In this document: piece after piece, positions 26,401 through 33,653 of the stretch
How the letters are laid out: the number at the start of each line of letters is the position of its first letter
How positions within the stretch are numbered: position 1 is the stretch's first letter
DNA from: Ornithodoros turicata
Lineage: Eukaryota > Arthropoda > Arachnida > Ixodida > Argasidae
Assembly: GCF_037126465.1 (NCBI RefSeq)
Contig: NC_088201.1
Location: forward strand, 191,606,031-191,670,030
Direction of reading: 5' to 3'
Length of the DNA stretch: 64,000 bases
Notes under the pieces: generated by a model
What the model saw: the letters and a program-made list of their open reading frames with translations, nothing else
The model's database searches: none
What the model was told of the DNA's origin: nothing
Made by a program: the position numbers and the translations under genes

Positions 26401-28442
26401 GGTACCCATTTAGTGTCTTCACCATCAGCTGATGGTGAGTCTGAAGTTGGTCTTCTATAACACGTAAAGGGTTTGTGTCGCATCATAGGTAGCTTTGTTC
26501 CACTCACCGCTGACTCTTCCGTCGAAGCTTGCAGATCTGAGTTTCTTCCCCGGGTACGGCATTAAGAAGCAGTCCATGTCTGTGATGTTGGCCGTCACAT
26601 TAGCTCGCATCTCGTTCACCTTAGCATCCACCTCTTCGTCGAAATGGAGCCATTCGTGAACTACTTTGCGATCGACGTCCAGACCGTACGGAATGTCATC
26701 GGCGAAATCCCAGTCACGGACAAGGAAGAGTAGCTTTTGAAAGGCTTGGTTGCTTTGGTCGTTTTCACGGCCTTCCATGTTCTTGATCATGCTGGCGTAG
26801 TTGGCGCAAAACTGCACGGGTGAAGATGTGCTTTCAACAGCATTGTCTTACTACTGACATGGTGTTTGAAAGGTAAGGAAACGCTCGTATCAAACGAAGA
26901 GTAATCCAATAGACGAGTTTAGAAAATCCCAGAGTCCTTAGCGTCGCTTTGAACTGTGGGAGTTTACTAATCCGAAAGAAACGGGTGGCCTCCAAACTGT
27001 TTCGATGTTTCCCCTACCGGTCGATTGTCCACGACCTGCCAAGGCCAGCGAAAGCGAAATGTGAAGGATTATTCTTCGTTCCCCGGCTCAGCAATCGCAC
27101 AGGATGCAATGCGGAATGGCATTGGAATGGACTGGTCTGGGTGCCACACGGTCAAGGGCGAAATAACTTTGTCTTTTTGCTTTTTCCGTGATGGGTAATG
27201 TGAATCTCCTCTATAGCACTGCTAGCTGCGCTACCCAGCACGGTTACCGGTCCCTTTTCTTTTATTGATGGAATTCGAGGAATGGAATGAGGATGCCCAG
27301 CCATTCCAGGAGTGGGAATTGGCCATACCTTTTCATTCCGAGGATTTGAAAGGAATGAAATTCGAATTGAATTGGTGATTTCCATTCCACAACCATGCTC
27401 TTTACCCCTATATAGTGACTCTAGCAAAGACCACCTCGTGTAGATTCATCAGTGATCTAACAGTTACTCGTTGCGTGAACTCATGTGAGTGCGCAAAACT
27501 TCAGAACCTAATACCGTCTGGCCTCTCTTGTGTCACGAATGACGCAATATAAGAAAGCATTACGGCTTTAAATATCTCACCTGTAAGTTTTCCACAATGC
27601 TTTGGTTGAGGTTTTTCATGACGTTGTAGATGAGCACTGAACTCAGGAGCATGCTGAGAGAAAACAGTGTCGTGTTGGCCGCAAGGGTAGAGGTGTTGTC
27701 GCAACTCCCTTCAGTATCCATCAAGACGACAGCCACGGTGCCGGACGGGGTGTTGACTTTGAAAATTTTCTCCCAGAACAATATGCCACGTGTGTGTTTC
27801 TTCCGTCCATACTTCCAAGAGAAGCCATCCAGCGGCTGGTTGGGATCTCCCATCCAGTTCTCTGTGTTCCCATGGCTCTCGATGTGTTCCAAATATCTGT
27901 GTGTGGGAGAGATTTACTGAACGGATTTCACGGGGTACTATACAACAAGCACAACACACACACAAGATCAACGATACAGGACGATGCAAAATGCGGCTAT
28001 TAACAAATGAGAGGCAATGAATGATAAATGATCGTGGATGGGGAAAAATATGTACAAAATATGATTACGCTTATGACGGGTCACCAGTGACGGCCCCAAC
28101 GGCGCACAAAACCACCCTCCCCTAGCGCAAACAGTTCCCTCTGGAGGACGCTGACGACGCGTACCTGCAAATATCTGCGAGCAAACGGCACAACCTTCCC
28201 ATCTGATGGGGCTCTCAGTTTTCAAAACAACGAGAAAAAAAAAATGCCTACCTGATCAAGTAGTCGAGAAGGAAGGACTTTCCAGTACGGAAGACACCAG
28301 CGACCGACACGACAACCACGGGCAGGTGCTCAACCTCTTTCCACGCTTTGTTCTCAAATACTTCGCGCTTCAGCAGGTACTGGTTCTCTTCCATGTCCGA
28401 AGGCACGATTACGTGCAGCGGCTGTGGCTTCGAGTGCATTAT
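11439..28442 (-). CDS. atl: Gene B: atlastin-like GTPase, nine joined exons
   Basis: This is the gene-level span; exons are listed separately. Joining 28442-28252, 27896-27581, 26811-26508, 19056-18929, 17496-17440, 16331-16260, 15883-15737, 13548-13486 and 11492-11439 gives one frame of 1332 nt with AG/GT borders. Atlastins are ER-membrane GTPases of the dynamin superfamily that tether and fuse ER tubules. Visible GTPase signatures, counted from the Met at 28439, are the P-loop GVFRTGKS (48-55), switch I Thr98, DTEG (123-126) and the RD pair (200-201) in LVRDWDF. The middle helical domain follows from about residue 265. No convincing transmembrane hairpin exon was found, so the 3' end is open. 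It may be a conventional atlastin whose tail lies further left, or a soluble atlastin/GBP-like relative. Introns are 0.7-7.5 kb and transposon-filled. Family assignment is strong; exact ends are uncertain. Confidence 0.9.
11935..12470 (+). repeat. Dispersed ~500-bp repeat, copy 1
   Basis: Shares several ordered blocks with 19135-20115, including GGACAGGTCCTGGTCGC, CAAACGTCAACGCACACGTG, AAAGATGGCCGCGCC, TTTACGCTGG and GTAGTTACAAAAATGGCGG. Family unknown. Confidence 0.75.
12705..12953. mobile_element. Foldback MITE copy 2
   Basis: Flanked by TA on both sides. Same ends and arms as copy 1; nested in the TTAA element. Confidence 0.9.
13486..13548 (-). CDS. Gene B exon 8: 21-codon cysteine-rich exon
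   Basis: A 63-nt, phase-0 exon between CTCTTCCAG and GTGCGT. It reads MIDC near the start and SALKEVE at the end, with four cysteines. The exon at 33722-33784 of gene A has the same length and the same frame (MIEC... RALKEPE). A TTAA-type transposon ends about 30 bp downstream of the donor, so a mobile element sits almost on the splice site. Confidence 0.82.
14107..14388. repeat. Two adjacent inverted repeats
   Basis: 14107-14252 folds on itself (TTCAATATGG / CCATATTGAA, with CCGCC and GGCGG ends). 14275-14388 folds through GATGTAAAATGGAGA / TCTCCATTTTACATC. Both are MITE-sized and of unknown family. Confidence 0.65.
14540..14625 (+). mobile_element. LINE 3' tail ending AATAAAGTTGTTGTTG
   Basis: TATCGCTTGTGGCGATGAA, then a C-rich stretch, then CTCCAAAG and AAAAATAAAGTTGTTGTTGT. 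The same ordered tail occurs at 18260-18336, 19434-19846 and (minus) 37507-37660. Confidence 0.7.
15530..15600 (+). repeat. Simple CA/TACA microsatellite
   Basis: Imperfect run of CA and ATAC units in the intron left of gene B exon 7. Confidence 0.7.
15602..15688. repeat. Inverted repeat next to gene B exon 7
   Basis: Arms CTGGTGAACATGATGGAAAG and its near inverse, CTTTCCATCATTTTCACCAG, with a short loop. It lies about 50 bp past the donor of exon 7. Confidence 0.7.
15737..15883 (-). CDS. Gene B exon 7: 49-codon helical exon
   Basis: A 147-nt, phase-0 exon with acceptor CCTTGCAG and donor GTGAGC. The peptide begins EFPKVLESGGGLEALEAVHS and ends IQVQLSD. Aligned without gaps to the exon at 38666-38812 it is identical at 20 of 49 positions by my count, both 49 codons long. 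That supports a gene-duplication origin for the two loci. The segment is predicted to be alpha-helical. Confidence 0.85.
16260..16331 (-). CDS. Gene B exon 6: 24-codon helical exon
   Basis: A 72-nt, phase-0 exon with acceptor GTTGCAG and donor GTAAGT. The peptide ends NDYASALHD, matching the atlastin segment around KDTYNKKMEE. A paralogous exon of identical length and phase lies at 47945-48016; the two share the YASAL core. Confidence 0.85.
16498..16665. repeat. Foldback repeat
   Basis: TGACGTTGGCAACATGGTCC is mirrored by GGACATGTTGCCAACGTCA; the interior holds an ACAAAGCACAAGAACAAG-like stretch seen in other foldbacks of the window. Confidence 0.72.
16744..16912. repeat. Foldback repeat with CTGAGTCTGGGCA arms
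   Basis: CCTGAGTCTGGGCA and TGCCCAGACTCAGA face each other around a GTCGTTGTTCTTGTCC-type core. The flank (ATGATGGAATTCGTCCCCCA) matches the flank of the foldback at 1664-1876. Confidence 0.7.
17440..17496 (-). CDS. Gene B exon 5: middle domain, YF...GKLPE block
   Basis: A 57-nt, phase-0 exon between a strong polypyrimidine acceptor (TTTTTCCAG) and donor GTAAGT. The 19 codons read TYFMICKEGKLPEVQSVYN, equivalent to the atlastin YFK-IYQGEELPHPKSM stretch that follows exon 4 directly. Too short to be found by ORF length; accepted on homology, phase and position. Confidence 0.85.
18260..18336 (+). mobile_element. LINE 3' tail
   Basis: GACGAAACTCCCCATTC... AAAAATAAAGTTGTCGTTG, same order as the other tails in the window. 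Confidence 0.62.
18929..19056 (-). CDS. Gene B exon 4: start of the middle domain
   Basis: The acceptor CTTTCAG precedes 19056 and the donor GTAAGC follows 18929. Length 128 nt; the initial AC completes the Asp codon begun in exon 3, giving FDGRVSDLSEEF. The peptide continues with LFSPNNLAPKLVNGGKLTCK, matching the atlastin segment in which an SPE(N/S)L core is followed by an NG-K-(I/L)TC core. The intron before it is about 7.4 kb and holds a triple nest of DNA transposons. Confidence 0.9.
19135..20115 (+). repeat. Dispersed repeat, copy 2, split by a LINE fragment
   Basis: Same block order as 11935-12470, but interrupted by LINE sequence at 19434-19846. Confidence 0.75.
19434..19846 (+). 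pseudogene. LINE 3' end with zinc-knuckle-like C-terminus
   Basis: The frame ending at 19716 contains CCYCGAVEDLEHILLHCPHY, the CCHC-like C-terminal motif typical of I/R1/Jockey-type LINE ORF2 proteins. It is followed by a 3' UTR ending CACAATAAAGTTGTT. It is 5'-truncated, as usual for LINE copies, and inserted into an older dispersed repeat. Confidence 0.82.
20411..20963. mobile_element. TTAA-bounded inverted-repeat element (553 bp)
   Basis: TTAAAGGGAGACTCCG at the left and its exact inverse CGGAGTCTCCCTTTAA at the right. No ORF of its own. Confidence 0.82.
21331..21491 (+). mobile_element. 5'-truncated SINE body with A-tail
   Basis: Matches the body of the SINE at 32796-33071: TTCCCCCTGAA(G/A)TCGGCCCA, CCCCCACTCCTTCCTGCT, CAGTTGCTTCGCGGCGCTAA, then A-rich. 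The tRNA head is missing. Confidence 0.8.
21875..22859. mobile_element. hAT-like element with GC-rich subterminal repeats and 8-bp TSD
   Basis: Ends TAAGCCCTGCACGG and the inverse of TACAGCCCTGCACGG, flanked by an exact GTACACAC duplication (21867-21874, 22860-22867). Subterminal DNA is built from GGGCCGGGCC-type units. No transposase. Confidence 0.88.
22133..22356. mobile_element. TA-target MITE nested in a hAT-like element
   Basis: CAGGGTGTTT and AAACACCCTG ends with TA on both sides. Arms include AAAGCGAGCGATAAA and its inverse. Tc1/mariner-like insertion mode. Confidence 0.85.
23940..24195 (+). pseudogene. LINE reverse-transcriptase fragment
   Basis: YKYLGVIIRNDLKLDSHMKH is the YLGV...L...H block C-terminal to the RT active site in CR1/L2/Jockey-type LINEs. 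Stops and frameshifts follow. Confidence 0.7.
24387..24735. repeat. Inverted-repeat element (~350 bp)
   Basis: GATTAACACTTGAACCGAGATC is opposed by GATCTCGGTTCAAAGTTAACC at the far end. Family unknown. Confidence 0.55.
24990..25590 (+). pseudogene. LINE reverse-transcriptase fragment
   Basis: The frame near 25190-25390 gives LNSLKTKVLTFT, then RDLGVVLDSRLTFNPHV. After a frameshift comes LYKSLGVPILEFAS and SEKLQSV followed by a stop. These are consecutive blocks of the C-terminal RT region of Jockey/CR1-like LINEs. Confidence 0.8.
26215..26330 (+). repeat. GTAAGGGTATGGCATA short tandem repeat
   Basis: Two to four imperfect units with GGGTAAGGGTATGGCATA cores. It resembles no arthropod telomere unit; it lies just past the donor of gene B exon 3. 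Confidence 0.65.
26508..26811 (-). CDS. Gene B exon 3: G4 region (RD motif)
   Basis: The acceptor GTGCAG precedes 26811 and the donor GTGAGT follows 26508. Length 304 nt, ending one base into an Asp codon. The peptide has KLLFLVRDWDFADDIPYG, the atlastin G4 block in which the RD pair contacts guanine, then a helical stretch and CFLMPYPGKKLRSASFDGR, the conserved link to the middle domain. The frame runs open from the acceptor to the donor. Confidence 0.92.
27105..27400. repeat. GGAATGG/CCATTCC-rich repeat
   Basis: Repeated ATTCCATTCC-type words on both strands, similar to 47359-47490. Such word clusters act as subterminal repeats in the hAT-like elements of this window, but clear ends were not found. 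Confidence 0.45.
27581..27896 (-). CDS. Gene B exon 2: switch I and switch II
   Basis: Acceptor CACACACAG and donor GTGAGA bound 316 nt. The first base completes the split Arg codon of exon 1. The peptide includes the atlastin-typical block PLDGFSWKYG, the switch I Thr in HTRGI, and the G3 motif VAVVLMDTEG. All expected catalytic positions are present, so nucleotide binding and hydrolysis look intact. Compared with usual atlastins, the DTQG motif is DTEG, as in many GBP/RHD3 relatives. Confidence 0.92.
28252..28442 (-). CDS. Gene B exon 1: G1/P-loop exon
   Basis: The acceptor-like TTCCAG precedes 28442 and the donor GTAGGC follows 28252. It is 191 nt, ending two bases into an Arg codon. A Met codon at 28439 is two codons short of the exon start, so this may be the first coding exon behind a spliced 5' UTR, or an internal exon with a missing upstream one. 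The peptide covers the beta strand and P-loop (VVVVSVAGVFRTGKSFLLDY), very close to the atlastin G1 region. In human atlastins a poorly conserved N-terminal extension precedes this point, which supports translation starting near here. Confidence 0.88.
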
Positions 28443-28479
28443 CTGGAAGGTAACGCAGCAACGTGATGAAATGCGCATA

Positions 28480-29022
28480 GTTACATATTTTCTACCATGT
28501 CTATCGACGCGTTGAGCATGTCAAAGGGGTTGTGAAACTATTTCGAAAGATTTGAAGATGATAAATAGTGGATAAAGGAAGTCCAGAGCAAAAATGTCTT
28601 GAAATCTTCTGGACAAATGTCAAAAGGAAGTCTGTCCCAGATAACCATTAGTTGTTCAAAGCAATTCCAAAGGATTTTCTATATAAAATCTATATAATTC
28701 CAATATGATGTCTATTTATTCGTTGGACTTATTCCTATAAAATTTCTATAACAAGGACAGATATTTTTTCCATAAGGGATACGGAGAGATTGAATTCGGC
28801 ACCCGGCCGATTCGGCAACTAAAAAAAGAAAAACAAATGCAACAACAAAAGAGAAAGAGAGAAAGAACAGAGACGTGTCGTAACACACGCACCCACGAAA
28901 GCGTAGTCGCGAGGTCACAATTACATACAATGCGCATAATCAACCATAGAGCAATAACAACACCAAGGATATACACTGCAGCGACAGCGATCACAACCTC
29001 ACACACCAACAGTGCACAAAGC
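28480..29022. other. No gene; possible LINE 3' UTR
   Basis: The segment at 28790-28870 (GAATTCGGCACCCGGCCGATTCGGCAAC, then A-rich) resembles 33351-33395, suggesting two copies of one LINE 3' UTR on the minus strand. Confidence 0.4.
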
Positions 29023-29300
29023 CTAATGGAGGGATTCCAGAGAACAGTGTGCAATAAAATTTACAAGCGCAGTCAGAGCTGCATCCCTTTTACTGGAGGC
29101 ACACACGCCTAGCACCTTTAAAATGTCAAAAGGTATACCGTTCGGTCCGCCGAGAGCGGCCTTCAATAAGGGACGTTGGCAAAGCATATCTACTACAATG
29201 GATAACGGTATCCTCCGCAACGGCGCACGTTAAGCAGTCCGAAGAGTAGGATCCCCCAATTTTGTGAAGAAACTGACGCCCGTACGGCACGTTTAATCGA
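29023..29300 (-). pseudogene. LINE ORF2 C-terminal remnant
   Basis: Minus-strand frames give CLTCAVAEDTVIHCSRYA (a damaged CCHC-like motif) and, after a frameshift, KRDAALTALVNFIAHCSLES before a stop at 29023. This ending is typical of arthropod LINE ORF2 tails. Confidence 0.6.
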
Positions 29301-29805
29301 ACTCGGTGAAGAGGTTACAGCGCCGGGAGAGGAAGGCTTTGTGGGACGCTCAACTTCAACTCCGGATCTATTCGGCGAAGAAGACGAGTAGACGAAGAGG
29401 AAGTAGAAAGACAGGGCAGATGACTTTTGAAGAAATAATGTTGTAAATCTTGATTTACGTGTACTAACCACGCACATCAAAACGTTATGTTTCTCTCATC
29501 CAGGGTTGCGGACCTATTACACCGTCTCCTTGCGGACGTAGCCATGTTAAAGCGCAGCGCCGTCTAGCCGGAGGAGCACGTTGACAACTGTTTACCACCC
29601 AACCCAGACAGAAGGAAAGCACACGGGTCGTATGCTTCCTCCATGGGACCGCTTTCCTCCTTTCCGGCTCGTGCTGGCTGCAAAAGCGCTGGGTGTGATG
29701 CTGGCCAGAAAGCGGTGCATAGGGCGGCCCGTATGGTGCGTATATCACGCGTAAAAGCTGCGTTTTTACGCACAGCTCAAAATTCCTACGTGGCAGCTTC
29801 TCGTA

Positions 29806-29933
29806 CACTCCTATATCGTTATCTGCACTGATTTGTTGAAAACGGGAGGCATACGCCTTTTTGTGACAATTATGAACAGCGTAAGTCTCACGGCTAGGCG
29901 CGTACTATGTGCTGAAGTTAATTTTTAAGAGTG
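29806..29933. mobile_element. Foldback MITE copy 3, internally deleted
   Basis: TA on both sides, but parts of both arms are lost, leaving 128 bp. Confidence 0.85.
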
Positions 29934-31673
29934 TACAAACCGATTTTCTTCTGGGGGATATATCTCCGGCGCGACGGCAAAACATCGCAGCACAGAAATG
30001 GAGCAATCGACTTACTGCGTCTTTGGCAGCAGACAGCCCGTCGACGACTTTTCGTTTCGCCTTGCCAAAATACGATATCTGCGTGCATAAAAGCATAGGA
30101 TTTCATCAAGACAGCCCATTTTAAATAGAACCATCACAGTTTCGCAATGACATCTAGCCAATGACAGTCAAAGAGTGGCATCTCGACGATGAATAAACGA
30201 AGCAGGAGACGAAGGTTAGAAGAAAGTAATACGTTCGTTATCTGTTGAAGAAAACTCCAAAATGGTAATGGCTAGTAATTCTAGGAAGACAGCGACGTTT
30301 CGGAGGGAACTCTTCTTTATTCGGATGCTGATGAAAGTGGGCCTTGTTCTGCAACGTTGGTTATAATGATGACGTTTTTATTGTTGGTGTCCGCCTCTGA
30401 GTTATCTTTACGGTTCCGCGCTTTCGACATTTATACCCGGGTAGAGTCGGCGGGAATTTTCGGCATTTATATGTCTTGTCAAATTTGAGTATTTTCGGCA
30501 TTTTAAAACGTTTGCGTCAGAAATAGCTGCCGATAAATCGGGAGATATCACCATTCGGGAGAAGGACTATAAGGGGGAAGCTTAGAAGGAGGACGTTGAG
30601 AACGCAAATAATTTCGTTTGCTGGAGGGTTCCACGCGTACTTGAACCCGTTCGACCCACTGACCAAAGTGTTGCAGAGGAGGGTTTTTCCCTCACGTAGA
30701 TGCTAGCGGCTCCGCGGGGTAAGTATTCCCAGATTCCACCTAGAAGGGAGGTGAACGAAAAACGAAAATGTGATGCCGCTGGAGAAGAAAAGTGAAATCG
30801 CGTACGGGCATTTTCAGCATGTAGCACCATATGCAAGAGTGTTATTCACAGGTTTTCGGAACAAGCCGAAATTAAAAAAAAAAAATAGGCGGCGGGGATT
30901 TGCGGGTATGCCGAGAACGGGGAACCCTAGATGTTTTATTTACACATTTATGTCCAGTCAAGTGTATCAGATAACCGGTCACGCGTATCACCAGGGTGTC
31001 CCATGATTGAACATGAGATAACTGATGTTCTGAGGCTGAAAGGTGGAGGGCTGGAGGCTTTCATCGTGTCTCATGATACCTGAAGCAAACTTCGAAATTT
31101 TACAGTACTGAGGTACCCGAAAAATTTCTAAATTGGACTCACTGAGTGGTAATCAGGTACACTGAATGGTAAATTCTATATAACTGCGTAATTAAGTGTC
31201 CCGTGCTAATTACCCTCCTTGATAATCCGTACAGTGAACTTGATCCCAAGTGCAGAGGAGCAGCATGATTTGGGACCTTTCCCCCTCTCCCTCACTCGTC
31301 AACAGGACATCCGTCGTTTCCAACGTAGAAGTCTCGAAGAGGCGACGCGAGATGAAATCAACACAAGACCTTGCCGCGTTGAAAAATTTTAAGGTGTCGC
31401 GAGCTGGCCAACTCCAGGGTTGCTCGTTTTTGGACTCAGATTTAGAATCAGACATTTGACGAATATCGGGGAATGTGTATATACTATTTCGTTTTCAGTT
31501 GCTGGTAAATTTTAAGCCTTTCGGGGGTCATGTTAAAAGTCCGGAAAACTCCAAATTACTAGTTCTTGGAAACCATGGCAGACCCCCCCCCCCATTTTCC
31601 CACAAATCGAAACTCTAGGAAATCTGAACCCTAAGTATCCCTTTTGCTTCGTAACTAATAACTCTGGCACTAG
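29934..31673. other. No gene recognised (between genes A and B)
   Basis: An 81-codon minus-strand frame at 31455-31210 has no recognisable domain and no good splice sites. No TE ends were identified here. Confidence 0.4.
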
Positions 31674-32067
31674 AGTCACTAAATAAGCTTCGCTTCAGGG
31701 TATCGACACTGAGTTCCAAGAACGAGCATGCGCCATCTTGTTTCCGCGTTACGGTAGCACGCGCACGCGCACTTTAGCACACGATGCCATCTGTCGTGCG
31801 CGGGTGAAATGACCATTTCTCTTCCAAGCAGCTCATCAAGGTTGACGGCCTTGAGATCACCTCGACATCCTCGGGACACTCTGGTGGACAATACATGGAT
31901 TATCGCAGGACAATCATACACGCTTCTCTATCCCACAGGGAGCATTATGTCACCTGTTTTTGGTCCTCAACTGGGGATAGTACCGGTGTGGTGCGGAAAC
32001 AAGATGGCGCTCCTGCTCTCCCTTGGACCTCAGTGTCGATACTCTGAAGCGAAGCTTATTTAGTGAC
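31674..32067. mobile_element. Element with long (about 75 bp) terminal inverted repeats
   Basis: AGTCACTAAATAAGCTTCGC and its inverse GCGAAGCTTATTTAGTGACT, continuing with few mismatches to the CCATCTTGTTTCCGC block. No clear target duplication. Confidence 0.82.
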
Positions 32068-32795
32068 TATCTGGCGCGACAGACGCCGGAACTCTCGCAA
32101 CGGCGTATCGAAAGCTAAAAAAAAAAAAAAAAAGAAGAAGAAAGGAAAACATGTAAAAAATGCTCAGCTTCTAGGTTTCTTCCCGTAAATTATCCAATAT
32201 TAAAAAACGACACTTCCTACACATTGTTAATGTCGTATTACGCTATGATGCTTTAGCTGTGGAAAATCCTTTTTTTTTTCGGGGGGGGGGGTGAGGAAGG
32301 GTAACGTTTGGTAGACGAGCCTTCTGCCTGCCTAGACCTGTCGGCACGTTGCTCAGGGGAGAGTGAAGTGGGAGAAAGTGGAGGGGAGATATACATTTAT
32401 TAGAAGGAAAGGTCTGCCAGACCAAGGTCGGCATGCTATTCCATTCCAATTGGAGGGGGAAGCGGATATGGCAACGGTTTCTGAAAATGTCAATATGGCA
32501 TATGTTTTTTTCATGTATACAACATTCCCACAAAGAAGTGCATTCTTATGTAACTTTTTAGGGCATGATACATCTTTCAAGGCGTAGTTTCGCTCCCAAA
32601 CGGTCTCTTTATTCGTTCCATCTACTTTACAAGCACCGTACTTTATCTTGGCTAACCCTGTAAGTTTCAAAAGAGAACTACTTCACGTGACACCCTCGAG
32701 GCCAATATCGCGTAGTATGATATCTATATCACTCCCGATCTAGGAGACAGCAAATGGTACAACTTTCTATCATCGTCATCATAAATGGAAAGACC

Positions 32796-33071
32796 AGCGG
32801 CATGGCCGAGTGGGATAAGGCATCTCGCTCGTTGGTGTCGTGCTGAGTGGGAGGTGCCGGGTTCGAATCCTACCACTGCCTATGTTGTCTGAGGTTTTCC
32901 CTGGATTTTCCGAAGACTTTCCAGACGAATGTCGACAGAGTTCCCCCTGAAATCGGCCCAGGACGCATAGTGACCATTTGTCCCCCACTCCTTCCTGCTG
33001 TCCTCTCTTCATCTGTCCTCTTTTACCCACAGTTGCTTCGCGGCGCTAACACGAAAGTAAAAAAAAAAAAG
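32796..33071 (+). mobile_element. tRNA-derived SINE with polymerase III boxes
   Basis: An A box TGGCCGAGTGG (32803-32813) and a perfect B box GGTTCGAATCC (32860-32870) sit in a tRNA-Ser-like head ending CCACTGCC. A body and an A-rich tail (33058-33071) follow. The 5' acceptor strand pairs poorly with the 3' end, so it is a SINE rather than a working tRNA gene. A truncated copy is at 21331-21491. Confidence 0.88.
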
Positions 33072-33596
33072 GAAAGTGGCAGGAAAGTACTTCCGTTCTC
33101 AAAAAAAAGAAAAGGAAAACCAATAGCGAGACCCATATCATTTGGAACGACAGCTAACTAAGAGAGTGTAATACCCCCTGCCGTGCGGTACAGTTTTCAA
33201 TAGTCATTGAAAACAATGGCCATCGAACAGAGTCGTATATTAATAGGGTCACCTCGAATACCTTCTGTCTCTGAGGCATTATAGAAGGAGAATACTTGAC
33301 AGCAACCAGAAAAAGGTTGAGTTTGAGATCAGGTGCAAAACAAAAGAGGGAGAAATTGAATTCCTCACCCGACGAATTCTGCTACTCCAATAACTTTTGT
33401 TTTTTCTGTATGCAATATTTTTCTTAGAAAAAAAAAAACCGCACCGGAATCTCGACGCGTGCGTTGTCGCTCAACTCGCTCCACACGGTGAAACGAGGAA
33501 AAGGAGGATTGTAAATCTCTGGTGCATGACGGAGGTACATTCGAACAAGAAATTGATGAAGAGGCCACGGAATGAACGTGTCTCTTTCAACCGTAC

Positions 33597-33653
33597 CTTT
33601 TCGAATTCCTCCGAGAGTTGCTCCCCACCTGGTTCTGCCACACCATCTTTTAA
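33597..33653 (-). CDS. Gene A exon: 19-codon, paralogue of gene B exon 9
   Basis: A 57-nt, phase-0 exon with acceptor AATGTTACAG and donor GTACGG. It reads LKDGVAEPGGEQLSEEFEK, close to the atlastin GGEEFS helix. This is the last exon of gene A that I can place; the next one should lie between 33.6 and 28.5 kb if the genes do not overlap. Confidence 0.78.

Noticed and set aside
28746..29054. Hydrophobic minus-strand frame (two predicted membrane spans) as an atlastin transmembrane exon of gene A
   Set aside because: A stop codon lies immediately upstream in frame. It directly follows a LINE ORF2 end at 29023 and looks like translated LINE 3' UTR.
31210..31455. Minus-strand 81-codon frame as the 5' exon of gene B
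   Set aside because: No convincing donor in the right phase and no similarity to atlastin N-termini.
32800..32880. Functional tRNA-Ser gene
   Set aside because: Acceptor-stem pairing is poor and a SINE body plus A-tail follows; annotated as a SINE.
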